64,000 nucleotides of DNA from Protula sp. h YS-2021 (Eukaryota; Annelida; Polychaeta; Sabellida; Serpulidae). The stretch is from the NCBI GenBank assembly GCA_949752745.1, contig OX457027.1, positions 15,243,916 through 15,307,915 of the forward strand, read 5' to 3'. The position numbers and the translations under genes are program-made. Below, in pieces: positions 38,130 through 51,560 of this stretch; positions within the stretch are counted from its first letter, which is position 1; each line of letters starts with the position of its first letter. The notes under the pieces are model-generated. The model did not search any database. It saw only the letters and a program-made list of their open reading frames with translations, and was not told where the DNA came from.

Positions 38130-38360
38130 TTTACGCAGTGAGAGCTCGCACAAAGCTCACTGTGCAACTGTGTGTGATGTGGGTTAAATGCTACGCATTT
38201 ACTTGCAAAAAATGCACTCTTTTCACATGGCGTTTTAACAAAGAAAACGAAATCAAAGACGAAAATAAAAAGTGACATGCACATGTTCAGATCAAGCTCT
38301 TCATAATTCCCAAGTTTCATGGTCGTAGGGCCCATAGTGTCAGAGGAGAAGAAGACACAA
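38130..38360 (+). repeat. Dispersed repeat family R2, copy 1
   Basis: Shares GAAAATAAAA, CACA-TTCAGATCAA, AAGTTT, CTAGGG/GTAGGG and GTCAGAGGAG in the same order with 59095-59235. Non-coding; class unknown. Confidence 0.5.
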
Positions 38361-38464
38361 AAAATCGGAAAAAGTGTCAAGAAGAAAAAAAAAAGGACGA
38401 ATTTTGCTCGCACAAATTCATATAACTCTTGCAAGCCAAAGGCTTGTCAAGTGTTAATAATTAA

Positions 38465-38567
38465 GTGATGATGATGATGATAATGGTGACTATGATGATT
38501 ATAATAATAATATTAATAATACTAATAATACTAATAATACTACTAATACTACTAATACTACCAATAC

Positions 38568-38628
<61 letters not shown>

Positions 38629-38660
38629 GTTATTATTATTATTGTTATTATTATTATTAT
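38465..38660. repeat. (ATT)n/(ATA)n microsatellite
   Basis: GATGAT then ATAATA then about 95 bp of pure ATT. Confidence 0.95.
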
Positions 38661-39264
38661 GGAATAGTATTGACGTTTATAATAATAAAATGTGCAAAAG
38701 GTGTCAATTTTTTGTCTGAACAGAAATAAAGAAACACAAAACAGATTGTTATTGTAAAAAGTGGTTCCTCATTTTATGTGTACTATTTTCGCAGAATCCC
38801 CAATGGGGTTAAAAGGTATAATGCAACACAGATCGAATCGCCGAAGAGGTTGGTTGTTGGGCACCAACACACTGTCGGTGCAAATGTTTGCAGCGATACA
38901 TTTCTTGGAAAGTAGTTTAAATACATGTTTTGCCTAGTGGTCAAGTTTTAGGTACAAAATTGAAGTCGTTCTAGCAAAAGTGACATGTTCTAGCAAAAGT
39001 GACACCATTTCGAGACGAAACTGTCATATGACGTCATAGTTACTCTACAATATGGCAAGTGCAGTGTATCTTGCCCCCCCCCCCGCCCTCCTCCGCTTTT
39101 TTTCTTTTTTTCTTCTTCAAAATATCACCCATTTTATGACACAGTAGTGGAATGCATCCTTTGCTGATCCTGGAATTGCATAGAACACATTGCCGTCATC
39201 ACGCCCCAGTTATTTTTTACAATGCTTAAAAACTATTTAGAAACTTTATTAAAGCGGACATTAC

Positions 39265-39312
39265 CTGAAGAAGAACACCAACTATGAATACTCCGCCCAG
39301 CATGTTCGTCTT
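39265..39312 (-). CDS. Membrane-protein gene, exon 1 (signal peptide)
   Basis: A 48-nt segment between acceptor GTTTTCAG| and donor CTTCAG|GTAATG. ATG at 39303-39301 starts MLGGVFIVGVLLQ, which with exon 2 (NIGQSQE) reads as a signal peptide with a hydrophobic core and polar end. Phase 0 at the donor. The acceptor indicates at least one non-coding exon further upstream. The three codons before the ATG are also open, so an earlier start is not excluded. Confidence 0.6.
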
Positions 39313-39352
39313 CTGAAAACAATGAGAAATCTTACATAGGCGTTGTTTTCTT

Positions 39353-39356
<4 letters not shown>

Positions 39357-39430
<74 letters not shown>
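39357..39430. repeat. (GA)n microsatellite
   Basis: Pure AG repeat just upstream of exon 1 of the membrane-protein gene. Confidence 0.97.
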
Positions 39431-39433
<3 letters not shown>

Positions 39434-39444
39434 GGGAGACTCAG

Positions 39445-39600
39445 TTAACAGCTGGTTATCATGCGTCTCGATGTTCCGGTCCGGGGGGGGGGGGAGGGGG
39501 CACGCACTTAACAGCTGGTTACCATACGTGTCCATAAATGCGGAGTGCTAAGTTTGAAATAATACCCCATTGTGTTTTAAGGAAACGCAAAAAAATTCAG
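39445..39600 (-). repeat. Dispersed repeat family R1, copy 4 (inverted)
   Basis: AACAGCTGGTTACCATACGT, ATGCGGAGTGCTAAGTTTGA in reverse-complement order, with a G-run at 39484. A second, shorter AACAGCTGGTTATCATGCGT precedes it. Confidence 0.75.
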
Positions 39601-41935
39601 TTCCGAAGGACCTCCCTTCCCCTTCCCCCCTCCCCTGCCCTCGGCCTTGATCGGAGAGGGGAGAGTTATTTTTGTGAGAAAATTACACCACCGCCTTCCG
39701 TTTGGGACTATGTGCGGACCACGTCTGGCCCCAAAGTCACATCCTTTCTTCATCTGGTTTTGGTGATAAATGATACCCAGATCCTCCACCACCCTCCCCC
39801 CACCCCCCTGCGGCGGATTTCTATAGGATCTGTGTGGACGTTGGACATAAAACCGAACAAGAAAATGTTTTATTTGGTTCTAACAACAACGTGTAATACG
39901 TTTCGGATACTAGAATGCTAATGCCGGAGTCCAGGCTGAATTGAGTCGATTTACTATATATTCCTTTATAATGAGGCAACCATTCGGAAAGGGGACGCAC
40001 TCAATTGGGCCCGGGGAACATTCGCGTGAAAATGCGAAATGTTTTCTCAAGGGATGTTTACTTAAGAGTGGGGTTGTGAAAAAAAGGTAACTTAGACAAC
40101 TTATCAAGACGTTGTTAATCGCTCATTCATCTCAGATCATTGAAGAGAAAATTAGCGTTGTTTTTTAAATTACTTATACGTGGATCTCGGAGTTCAGAAA
40201 TTGGCCTCCCTACGTTTGATTGCAATTAAATGGAATCACGTGCGTATCAATAGAATGCTGTGGCATTTTCTACTCACGCTACTCATGCTGGATTATTAAT
40301 AGTAATTGTAATTATAATTAAATATACTCAGTTATGAGCACTTCGATTATTTTATCCAATTAGCAAGCACCTGATTACAATACCGTGTGACAATTAATTT
40401 ATTTCGGGAATGAATTTAGTTGTTTTTGAGTAACTGGGGAAATAATACTCAGAGCCAGAAAAAAAGCAATGGAATCGTCTGAGAATTCTGAATCAAATTC
40501 TCAAGTTAACGAGAAGAATGAGATAGTTAGTTCAAAAGTAGTTCAAAAGTAGCTGTTGCGGCTGGGTGGAACGATTTTTTCAACAGCGGTTAACATAAAA
40601 CACGGTTACTGTGGCATAGTCAGCTTGAAAATCTTCATTCTTGAAAAAAAAAACGTGAGAAAAAATTCCTGTTTTACTGCAATTAAATGTATTTGAATGT
40701 ATGAGCTGTCAGATAAATGTAACGCTTACAGTTTCGTATACAAAGGATTAAGAGACTCATTCTGGCCAGGGACTCAATGCGAACTGCACCAGGTGCAGTC
40801 CGAAATGCGTGCACTCAATTCAGCCTGGCACTCAATCTGGACCCCAACACCGGAAGTTTCCGAATAGCAGCCCTGGATCTTCTATTTTGGGAGGGGGTGG
40901 AATGGTGGGGGGGGGGGGGGACTCTGATAAGATGTCGAGAAGTGCAAATATCATGACAGTGGGAGTAACACGTTTCGCATCGAATCTAAGTTCAGGAATT
41001 TAAGCCCATAGTAAAATTCAAAATGGCCACCAGATGCCATCTTGAATTTTTATATGCATTACATGCTGCGGCCGACCTCCACCAAGCACACGATGTGCCG
41101 GCATTTTCTCTGAATTTTCACAATTATCGCTCACAACAGCATACGGGCGAAGTTTAGAGACCACCACTATATTGAAGTTGATTTAGATGTTTTTAAAATA
41201 ACCAACCTACAGTATTTTGAAAATGCTTCAATTTTCAATATGTTTGCTCTAATTTAGTATTTATGAAATTATGAAGTTATCCTGAGTTTAAAAGCTCGCG
41301 TTGAGACAATCTTAATTAGCAGTGATTTTTATTGGCATATAAATTAAGATCAAACAGAACTATGCTATATACTCTACAATTTTCAATGCGTTACTTGCAT
41401 ATTTAACATAGAAAAAAAGGTATTAAAATATCCACAGCGTTGGTATAATATTATATAATATACAAGCATATAAGTTGATAATATAATTTATAGTGAGATA
41501 TTACTGCGGTTTGTTTTCACACCGCTCAATACTATACCACAAGCGATAAGCACTCCTTCTAGCCTGCTTTGAATCATATATATTGACTTTTTTCACTCAA
41601 GTAGATATGGGTTGCGTCTAAGGAGAAAGTGATAAGCGTCCAAGTCAATATGAGGCGATTTTTTTTTTATTTTAAAAAGTTGATTAGACCTTGAACTATA
41701 TTTAGATGTGACCGCTGGAAATATGATTATAAGGGAGGGGGTGGGGGAAGGTGGGGGTGTGGGGGGAGAGGGAGGGGCTGACACTGTATTACATTGTGAG
41801 ACTGCCGCCTAGGAGTGGTGGGGTCAGAGCCGGGACGCTATATCTACTCTATCCTCAATCCCAACTCTTCTACACTTTGCATTCACTTTAGAGTTAGACA
41901 CACATCTCCTGTAACAATCTCGTCCCTCGGCGCAG
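39601..41935. other. Gene-free intergenic stretch
   Basis: Several G- or C-runs (39783-39810, 40905-40920, 41735-41775). At 41803-41837 a fragment GACTGCCGCCTAGGA...GGGGTCAG resembles the poly-G satellite of the Polinton TIR. Otherwise AT-rich with no credible gene. Confidence 0.5.
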
Positions 41936-42915
41936 TCATGCCCATTATACTCAAGAAAGGAACACGTGTTCTGATGACAAGAAAGGGGCGCATGTTCTTA
42001 TGACAAAAATGGTGCGCATGTTCTGATCACAAGAATGGGGCGCATGTTCTTATGACAAAAATGGTGCGCATGTTCTGATGACAAGAAAGGGGCGAATGTT
42101 CTTATGACAAAAATGGTGCGCATGTTCTGATCACAAGAAAGGGGCGCATGTTCTTATGACAAAAATGGTGCGCATGTTCTGATGACAAGAAAGGGGCGAA
42201 TGTTCTTATGACAAAAATGGTGCGCATGTTCTGATCACAAGAAAGGGGCGCATGTTCTTATGACAAAAATGGTGCGCATGTTCTGATCACAAGAAAGGGG
42301 CGCATGTTCTTATGACAAAAATGGTGCGCATGTTCTGATCACAAGAAAGGGGCGCATGTTCTTATGACAAAAATGGTGCGCATGTTCTGATCACAAGAAA
42401 GGGGCGCATGTTCTTATGACAAAAATGGTGCGCATGTTCTGATGACAAAAATGGTGCGCATGTTCTGATCACAAGAAAGGGGCGCATGTTCTTATGACAA
42501 AAATAGTGCGCATGTTCTGATCACAAGAAAGGAGCACATGTTCTGATGACAAGAATGATGCGCATGTTCTGATCACAAGAAAGGGGCGCATGTTCTTATG
42601 ACAAAAATGGTGCGCATGTTCTGATCACAAGAAAGGGGCGCATGTTCTTATGACAAAAATGGTGCGCATGTTCTGATCACAAGAAAGGGGCGCATGTTCT
42701 TATGACAAAAATGGTGCGCATGTTCTGATGACAAAAATGGTGCGCATGTTCTGATCACAAGAAAGGGGCGCATGTTCTTATGACAAAAATAGTGCGCATG
42801 TTCTGATCACAAGAAAGGAGCACATGTTCTGATGACAAGAATGATGCGCATGTTCTGATCACAAGAAAAGAGCACATGTTCTGATAACAAAAATGGTGCG
42901 TATGTTCTGATGGGA
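41936..42915. repeat. 26-bp satellite with 52-bp higher-order alternation
   Basis: About 37 monomers of the type GCGCATGTTCTGATCACAAG/AAAGGG, alternating with GCGCATGTTCTTATGACAAA/AATGGT. The two monomer types alternate over most of the array, and a block of about 10 monomers itself appears repeated (42430-42560 versus 42725-42850). Confidence 0.95.
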
Positions 42916-43304
42916 ACAATGATGCTTTCAAACACCTTTAATACACACGAGAGTCGCTTAGCATGCCATCTTTGCTTCTGAAAGGACTGGTTTTCATGTA
43001 GAGCATTCCAGATGTTTAAGGCATTCCAGTGCTGAGTGTTGGGTGTTCGCCGGGTTAGCAGGCAATGTGCAATCATCCGTCGGACCTGTCGGTCGTATTC
43101 GTGATCTTCTATTGTTTCACTTGCGGTGGCATCGCTCCTCCCTATCCACATCGAGGATGACTCGGCTTTGACCTTATTTCATTTATCATAACGCTAAACA
43201 TAGTGCAAGTCACCACTACGAATTTCCCAGAAATCCTTGGCATCCTATCTCAACACGAAAGCACCATGTCTTCTAACCGTTGCCTATTGCTATCAGTTCC
43301 TCGT

Positions 43305-43500
43305 ACTTAGCATACCACCTATTTCGCGTACTTGAGCAAATCCAGGTACCACCTGTCCCGCTTACTTCAGCAAATCCAGGTACCACCTGTTCCGCGTACT
43401 TGAGCAAACCCAGGTACCACCTGTTCCACGTACTTGAGCAAATCCAGGTACCACCTGTTCTGCGTACTTCAGCAAATCCAGGTACCACCTGTTCCGTGCA
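43305..43500. repeat. 34-bp minisatellite
   Basis: Five to six units of GTACTTGAGCAAATCCAGGT + ACCACCTGTTCCGC. Because 34 is not a multiple of 3, the open frames across it cycle through all phases. Confidence 0.92.
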
Positions 43501-44502
43501 TTTTACCATCTTGTGATTCTCGTCCTCTACCTTTTCATGTCACAGCTAGTTTTCAAATGCACTGCCTTTCACAAAGGTAATGAATAGGTTTCCGTAGGTT
43601 GTGGATATCTGTCATCTTCAAACCGTATCTCCCCACCACACCCAGTTTCATTATGCGTTAAGGTGTAAAGCTTAGTTTCCTCGATTATTTTTCTTGTACA
43701 CTTCTCTCTGTACTAATTCTATCCGCTGGCTTTACGTTGCATTTCACCATCAGGCTCTAGGAGCCCATATTTAAACACCAGTGTGTCACAGTTTCTGTGA
43801 TATCGACTTGGTCAGTCTTTACTCAGCTTCGTTGAGAAAACCAAATGTATTGATTTTGTTGACTTAAGCGTCGTTAGCGTCTATTTCCACTAGGACATAA
43901 AACACCCACAGTCTATGAAGAAATGTGCACCTCATCACCACCATGTCGTCCACAAAAGCTGTGGTTAACTTTACCGTTTCTGCAGCTATCATCGCGCCTA
44001 TCAAAGTCTCCTCTCTACTTTTTATCAGTATAATGATTTCAGCCGCGAACGTGATGACTGATATCACGCAGTCTGTAAGAAAAGCTATTTCTAGGTCCTA
44101 CCAGGAGGTTCTGTAGTCACCAACAGAAAATTTCATCTTCAACTTGGAGTAATAATCCTTAAGCATATTTCCCATCTTGTGTAGGCATGATATCAGTCAT
44201 GCATTTTTATTAAAGATTATCACAAGGTTCTTTAAGCGTTTGCAAGAATGAGCCAAAAACTGTCATATTTAGAGGCTAACGTTTATCTTTTCATCCCAGC
44301 TGTATTGTTGGAGCAATTTGTGAAGTTTATAGGTTCCACCGTATCTGTTCTCTTCTTCTGTTTGGTCTCGCTAATTTATTTGTTTCCGAATACTTCTCCG
44401 CCTTCCTGTCAGCATAGAGGCATCAAGAATATTCTATAGCTGGTCATCTAAGCTGTATCATTTCACTCTTTTATATAGTTTGAGATTTGTCCCTTATTAT
44501 TA

Positions 44503-44580
44503 TTATTAGTAGTAGTAGTAGCAGTATCTGTAGTAGTAGTAGTAGTAGTAGTAGCAGTAGTAATACTGCTACCACTAGTA
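44503..44580. repeat. (TAG)n-type microsatellite
   Basis: Interrupted TAG/TAGCAG trinucleotide tract. Confidence 0.9.
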
Positions 44581-46726
44581 CTTCTATATTATTTTTTATT
44601 AGCAAACAGCTATCGGATGCTCCTTTGCGTCACAGCAAAATATAATGTGACAGTCAAACTGAGTACAATATTCGAAGCTTACACAGAAACTACAAAAAGA
44701 GTTGACCACAATTGTTCCACGGTCTTACTGAATCATCACGGTTCTCCAATTTAGACAACTATAAAAACTATAACACAATATTTATTGGCCAACGCTTTTT
44801 AAGGTTGATTTTGACTTTGTGCTTTTGGTGTGGATTATTAAGTGCATAAAACACACGTGCGTGATATATTTTAACCCAGAAATACTTTGACAATTAAACA
44901 TTTGAATCGTAATCGTTGCTAGTCATGAAAAAAAGCGGACACGTTGTGTCGCAAGACACGAAAGTTTTAAGGTTGTGAAATACAGAACAAAGTATTATGG
45001 CTGTGATATTATAGTACATCGTCAAAAAATAAACAAACGAAAAACAAACAAATAAACAAACAAGAATGCAGGCATATACACATACACATACACCATATAA
45101 ATATATAAATGATAGATTTGTGAAATACCGTGTGAATTGCAATGCCCAGATATTCTACTACATAGTTAAGCCATTCTCAATGGCACTGTACACTGAATGA
45201 GAGTTAGCCTTTAAAAATTGAAGACAAACATTACTGATACTGCTCATACCAATTCAAGTAAACTAGATTAGTTACATGACATACAAACTGAATTAATTTG
45301 TTGTCTATAATATGGCAAAAATACTAATACTAGGATTTTAAAATAAAATCAGTTGTTAATCAAGTGTTCCCCTATATAAGAATATCAACAACAAAATGGA
45401 ATTGTGATCTGATATACTAAGTACAATATTTACAGAAAGTACAGCTAAAATTTTTAACAATATTAAGTATTTATCAAAGTGGCATTGTTAGTTACATACC
45501 TTCATTTGTTGCATTATCCCAAATTATTTTACATCATACACAACAAATGAAAATTCTGCAGTCTATGTTTAAGTGTGACACGTTTTGGCCAATATCGATG
45601 CGTACGTATTTCCAACGTGCAGTGTCTGATAAATATCAGAAATTTTGTCAGTACCGTAGCCATGTCATGTCCAAGAAGGAGGTTAAAACTTGCAGATCAT
45701 TGAATCCAGTACATGGATTCTACGAAAATAAAAATGAATGCGTAAGGATATTTCAGAACAGAATATGCTGTTTACATATACCTTATAACATTTACCCTAT
45801 AACATTCATTACATATACCTTAAATCATTTCTATGCTCCATGTTTCAGGTTGATGCTTTATACTTTAATTTATACTACATGCGTATGTATTTATACTCTA
45901 TGTATGTGTTTTTATACTACATATATATGTATTTATACTGCACGCATATGTTAAGACATGTTATATGTATGAAACGTTGTTAGGGAGTAGTTTCAGTACA
46001 CATGGCAACTAAGTCTTACCTTCAACATGATATGAATGAAGAGAAGTTCTCTAAATGATTGTCATCAAACCATGGAGATTTCAGGATTTATTCTGATGCA
46101 TTAGGATACGCCGCTGTTCATGACGCAAAACCATTGTGCACAGGCACACTTGCATGACTTTACTTATAAAAAATAATACTCCGATTAAAGATGCATCGCC
46201 AGTATTTACTTGTCCCTTGACAGGATGATAGCCCACAGTTAATCAATGTTTGAAAACCTAGTCACGTTGCTTTAAGTTATATCTTGTGTCCCAAGCCCAG
46301 TTCACGCAAGAAAGTGTATTTTAAGTCAATAAGTATAAAGAAACGATAAGATATTAGTATATATTATAGTGATAAGATAACACTGAATACTGGACAGTAG
46401 GTGTTTTGGCAATAAATCAAGTACAAATTTTGATTAATTCTGTCTGCAACATAATCATAAAACACTTGGTACACTAACTACACACGTTTCTATTTTCATG
46501 AATTGAAAACTCTTTACTTTTTCTTAAAGCCAAAAAACATACAATTTTAAAAGAATTTAACACAAGTATATCTTTAATATTATACCATTACTCCGTTATA
46601 TTATGGATATTTGATCCAAATAATGCCTAAAAATATAAATACGTGGTATAATGTTCAAACATGCAATATTGATAAATAAACTAAAATTAATATTTTATTA
46701 TAACTTTTACTTCATGTGCGAGATAT

Positions 46727-46950
46727 ATGCACCATACTTCATGTGCACCATACGTACACTATACTTCATATGCACCAAAACCCGGTGTGTACCATATGCG
46801 CACCATACTTCATGTGCACCATATATGCACCATACTTCATGTGCACCATATTCGAATACGCACTATACTTCATGTACACCATGTATGCATTACATTTCAC
46901 GTGCATCATGTATGTACCAAAGTTTATGTGCACCTTATATGTACCATACT
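46727..46950. repeat. CACCATACTTCATGTG minisatellite
   Basis: About nine imperfect units of some 24-27 bp (ACCATACTTCATGTGCACCA + TATATGC). Confidence 0.9.
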
Positions 46951-47824
46951 TCATGTGAGCCAGAAATGATCAAAGCTTCGACACACACAGTTTTAACCAT
47001 TCTATTCTGTCAAGAAATGCGGGTGTCAAGCACGCGAGAACTAGTGGTTGATGCCAAGCAATTTACTCTCTCTGATATGCTTGTCTTCGTTTGGATGGAA
47101 AAGCCCATTCTAGTATTACCATCACTCCACTATCCACGGCTAAAACAAGGCACTCCAAAACTGGGGAATTTGTGGCCTACGTACATACTTGATTCATTTT
47201 TGTTTGGTCTCAAATACACGTGCAGTCAGATGCATATATTGTCTAAATTCCAAGAAAGACATTAAATTCCCTAGAAGACATTGCATTTTAGTCCATGAAG
47301 TCAAAAGACAAGGCTCTAGTGTTACTTTACATAAAATATTAATTTTTACACAGCTTTCTATAAAACGTTAAAAACGTTAACAGACACCAATTAGAACTTG
47401 CATTTTGTACCTGGGTTTAGCTTTCACATGATTCATTTTGCACTCATTATTGAATTATCAGGCCTGGTTGTGAAGTCGTTATTAAGTTCATGCGTCTTTC
47501 CTGAAACTGTTTCATTATGATCTGTGCTAAAGCCTATAAAGACGTATGGAAAAGATTATAGGCTGTGAATGTGGACAACCTTTCATTGCTACAGCATTTA
47601 ACTGACTGTTGATGAGGACACGCAAACACTTGAAAGCATAAAGTGGGTGAGCATTTTTATGATTTATTGCCGTCCGGTTCTTATATAATAAATGTGTTAT
47701 AATACACCATTTTATACATTAAACCATTTATATTTACATAATTTAATGAGAAATTTCAATGTTCTACAGCTGTGCGGTTTAGAAATTGATTCGCTGTTAA
47801 TTCTGCCAGCTTGATGCTGACCCA

Positions 47825-48085
47825 CGGGCAGTTTGGGCACTTGGTATTATTTGTGTTACCATGCGTGTTCAAAAGAACAGAGCAAGGAGAGTAATTCTGA
47901 GACCAGACGCGGTCCGCGCGAAGTTAAAAAAATTGGGCAATTTTCATTCAGTACTCCGCGTTTCCCACAAATAGGGGGATTCTTTCAAAGTTTAGATTCG
48001 CTTTTGGTTCAAAAAGGGAGTATAATATTAAAATTAGCTCTCCGTGTTTGGGGATCGTTTTAAAAAGTTGGTACTGAAATGTATC
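47825..48085 (+). repeat. Dispersed repeat family R1, copy 5
   Basis: GTTACCATGCGTGTTCAAAA, CAATTTTCATTCAGTACTCC, AAATTAGCTCTCCGTGTTTG then GGGATCGTTTTAAAAAG, the same order as copies 1 and 2. Confidence 0.8.
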
Positions 48086-50449
48086 CCTACCTTTGGGATG
48101 TTGAACATTACTATTAAGGGTATTTTACGCTGCTTAACCATACATATTTGCATATTTGTACAATATTAAATTACAGTCCGTATATGTTGTTTTGGTGCAG
48201 CTATATCGCCTTATTTCGAGTAAGAAAACAACCTGCTAATCATTTTATAACTTAACCTTCAGTATCATTTTATATGTAGCATTAATTGTAGCTTTACTTG
48301 AGTTGCAGGACAACTGGATCGCGATTAACTGAATGGCACTATCCAGTATTTGGCTTTCAAAGTTTCAAAGTTGTCACTTACATGTTTCTGCTATTTTTTA
48401 CGTGACGTTGTCAATTTAAGAGAATTTATTAGATACCAGTTGAGATCAGTTGAGACCAGTTTTTCTTTTTCTAAAGCAAAACTTGGATACTCGCTATCCT
48501 GAGTTGTTTTTTTTCTCATGCGCTTGTTTTTTCTTATGCGCTTGATGTTGTCGTTGTTACACGTTGCATGTGATCAAAACATTTACGCCTCTAATCGTCA
48601 CAAATACAATAAGAGATAAATCATTCTCTGTATGGACCTATGTCACTAGGACTTTTAAAACAACTTCTAGGTCAATAACCAGAACAAAGTAAACAATTAA
48701 GTCGAAGCTCCAGGTCACAGCTTATCGGTACCAGAGGTGGTACAATTTCATTATTATAGGATCCAAAATGCCACCTGTTGAAAAACCTAAATTACCCTTG
48801 AGGCAAACACATGCCTTATTGTCTAAATATTGGGTGACTTTTGTCATTAAAATTAGAATGAAATTAATCAGTGCATAAAGACATTGGAAAGTACTACAAA
48901 CAAGGTAGATAATATTTATAAGTCATCTCTCTTTTTAAATTTTAATTTCCTTTTTATATGTAATTACTATATGTAATTAGGGGATACGCGCAAACCCTGA
49001 AATGTTTAGGGAATACGTGAATTCCCTATCCAGTATTTGGCTTTCAAGTTTCAAAGTTGTCACATGCTTATGCTAATTTTTACGTGACGTTGTCAATTTA
49101 AGAGAATTTATTAGATACCAGTTGAGACGCGTCTTCCCTATAATTTTCGGGAATTATACGTTTTCCCTGAAAAAACTCGGTCAGGGAACACACGTATTCT
49201 CTGAAATTGATTGCACAATGAATACTAATGATAAAACGTTTCAAACATTTTATTTATTCTCAGTAACACAAGAGATTTATTTCAAGTAATCTTGATAAAA
49301 TCTGAATACTATTACATTGTAAGTGTCTTTCTATATGAACCGAATAAAAACAACTTCATATCCCACGAATAGGATTTAATTGCAGTTCCACATTCCACAC
49401 ATTTTATTTATTCTTTATAACATAAAAGATTTCTTTCAAATACAATCAAGATAAAATCAGAACACTATATACATTCCCAAAATAGAATTTAATTGCAATC
49501 TAATTATACTTCTGTTTATTCTCATATCCCTGGCATTCACTTTTTTGCACGCGCTAGACTACTGTGGCATCTACTGTTGCATCCAAGCATTCACTTATTT
49601 GTGCACGCTAGACTACTGTAGCACCTGCTGTTGCACTTTAATTGGGCTTAAAAACATTTACACCTGTTGGTTCGGCACCGCTTAGACCCAACACAATTAC
49701 ACACTTGATCTCTCCATTTGGACTGCCCCATAACAGCTTGATGGAGCAAATAGTTTCTGTACAATTGACTTAAGACTATAGGAGCAAACACTGAAAGCAA
49801 ACATCGAACTGATTTTTCGGGTAGTTTGTTTAAAGAATTCCAGACTCAACGGCTATTGTGCACAGGTTGTTCTCTGTGAGGTCAATAATAACACATAAGA
49901 TATTACAAGTGTCGCAGTGGGCTGTATAAAGTATTCATTCTTCTACTCCGGAGACCGGAGCACATTGATGCAAAATGTTTCGTGCGTGTTCACATATTGC
50001 AGAACACAGAGAAATATTTTAATTGCAATTATGATATTCACATCCTCTGGAGATTGATGGATCATCCATGCATAATAAAAACAAACGGTTGAAAGCATGA
50101 ATATCTGCATATCAAGGACATATTCTTTAAATTTAAATAAGTTGAAAACCCTATTCACCGAAAGCCGAATTACCTATGTATAAGAAAAGATAACTTTCAC
50201 AAATCGCAATTCCACCGTTTACACAGCTCTCATATATTCTAGGGCGACTGATGGATTATTCCGTGAATACTCTGAACGATTATTTACGGCAAGTCTGATT
50301 GGATTTCAATAACAGTAAATTTAAACTAAATTTACACTAAACACTAAATTGACACTTTCTGCCCATTCAATAATATAAATCAGGTAGTCAGTGTAGTAAG
50401 ATTCCTATAATTTCAGGAATTTCAATACGATTGTATGTTGAAACTTTGT

Positions 50450-50635
50450 CATTACTCGAGTTCCCTAAAATGCTTTAGGGAATCAGTGTTATAAGACACC
50501 TGTAATTTCAGGGAATACGTGTAATCCCTGAAAATTTTAGAGAATATGTGTAGTCCCTGACGGTCGCAGGGAATTCGTGTATCCCCTAAGCATTTCAGGG
50601 TACATGCGTATTCCCTGATTAAACAGATTCCCTGT

Positions 50636-50640
<5 letters not shown>
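50450..50640. repeat. Cluster of GGGAATACGTGTATTCCCT-type palindromes
   Basis: At least five CAGGGAAT...ATTCCCTGA motifs in 190 bp; related motifs at 48985-49030 and 49140-49200. Confidence 0.7.
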
Positions 50641-50728
<88 letters not shown>

Positions 50729-50888
50729 GAATTGTCGAATGGTAACCCAATAAACGTTGCAATATACAAGTAAACAGGCTTCAATGAACTCCATGGCCTT
50801 TTACAAAAATATTCCGACTTACGCATGTGCTTACTGTGTGTGTTACGGACAGACCTGCACAAGACAATTGCGTAGTATACGATTTGCT

Positions 50889-50925
<37 letters not shown>

Positions 50926-50960
50926 TATTAATATATATATATATGCATGCATATATATAT
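50641..50960. repeat. (TA)n, (CT)n(CA)n and ATATGCATGCATAT tracts
   Basis: An 87-bp (TA)n run at 50641-50727, TC/CA runs at 50890-50922 and a palindromic ATATATATATGCATGCATAT at about 50935-50962. Confidence 0.93.
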
Positions 50961-51129
50961 ATATACACCTCGTGTTTTTCAGCATTTGATCTTAAGGCCC
51001 ATATGAAGTGATTCCACGTGAGTGAAGCCAGTGGCAACTAGAAAAAGAGAAACTAGACTGTTTCTTGCAACCGGGACCACTTGAAATACTGTTGTGAACT
51101 CTTATAATGTAGAATTAACCATGACCGAG

Positions 51130-51560
51130 GAGATCAAGGTCACCGAGGTACCTCTTCCGTATCTTCATGGTCTAAAGGGCCGAAAATAAGCTCAAAATCG
51201 CTCTATTTCTAACCGTTTTGCCGACAATGGTCGGTCATTTTACTTGTGACCTTGACCCTGGATGTCGAGATCCAGATCGTCAAGATATTCTGTACTGAAC
51301 TCTGTAGGTGTTCAAACGGGTATCTGACTCTAGTTTTCGCGGTTTAAAAATATATTGACCTCAATTTGACCTTAATCTCTGAGGTTAAGGTAAAACGAGT
51401 AGCGGATTCAAGAGCACTCATTACCCTCTATACCGTTGCTAAATGTCACCTTCTTACGCCAAACCTTCTGGGAAGAGTTTTCTTGGAACCAGTTTGTGGT
51501 AAGAAATGCTTGTAGCTCAATTTGAATATGACCTTAATGGTCAAGGTCAAACAATTGTGC
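51130..51560. repeat. Interspersed repeat rich in TGACCTTGACC
   Basis: Repeated GACCTT(G/A)A and AAGGTCA motifs on both strands (51138, 51248, 51360, 51390, 51520-51550). Looks like an old dispersed repeat; no coding potential. Confidence 0.45.

Larger units (their letters stand above)
37884..39264 (-). other. Intron 1 of the membrane-protein gene
   Basis: AT-rich, with a TAATAA tract (37895-37945), repeat family R2 (about 38130-38360) and a long (ATT)n microsatellite (38465-38660). No further exon seen. Confidence 0.5.
42916..46726. other. Gene-free stretch with small arrays
   Basis: Holds a 34-bp array (43305-43500) and a TAG/GTA microsatellite (44503-44580). The rest is AT-rich; no exon with consistent splice signals was found. 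Confidence 0.5.

Noticed and set aside
41936..42915. CRISPR-like array
   Set aside because: Units are directly tandem without unique spacers, in a eukaryotic context.
45547..45954. 135-residue ORF
   Set aside because: AT-rich low-complexity C-terminal half, no family motif, no splice support.
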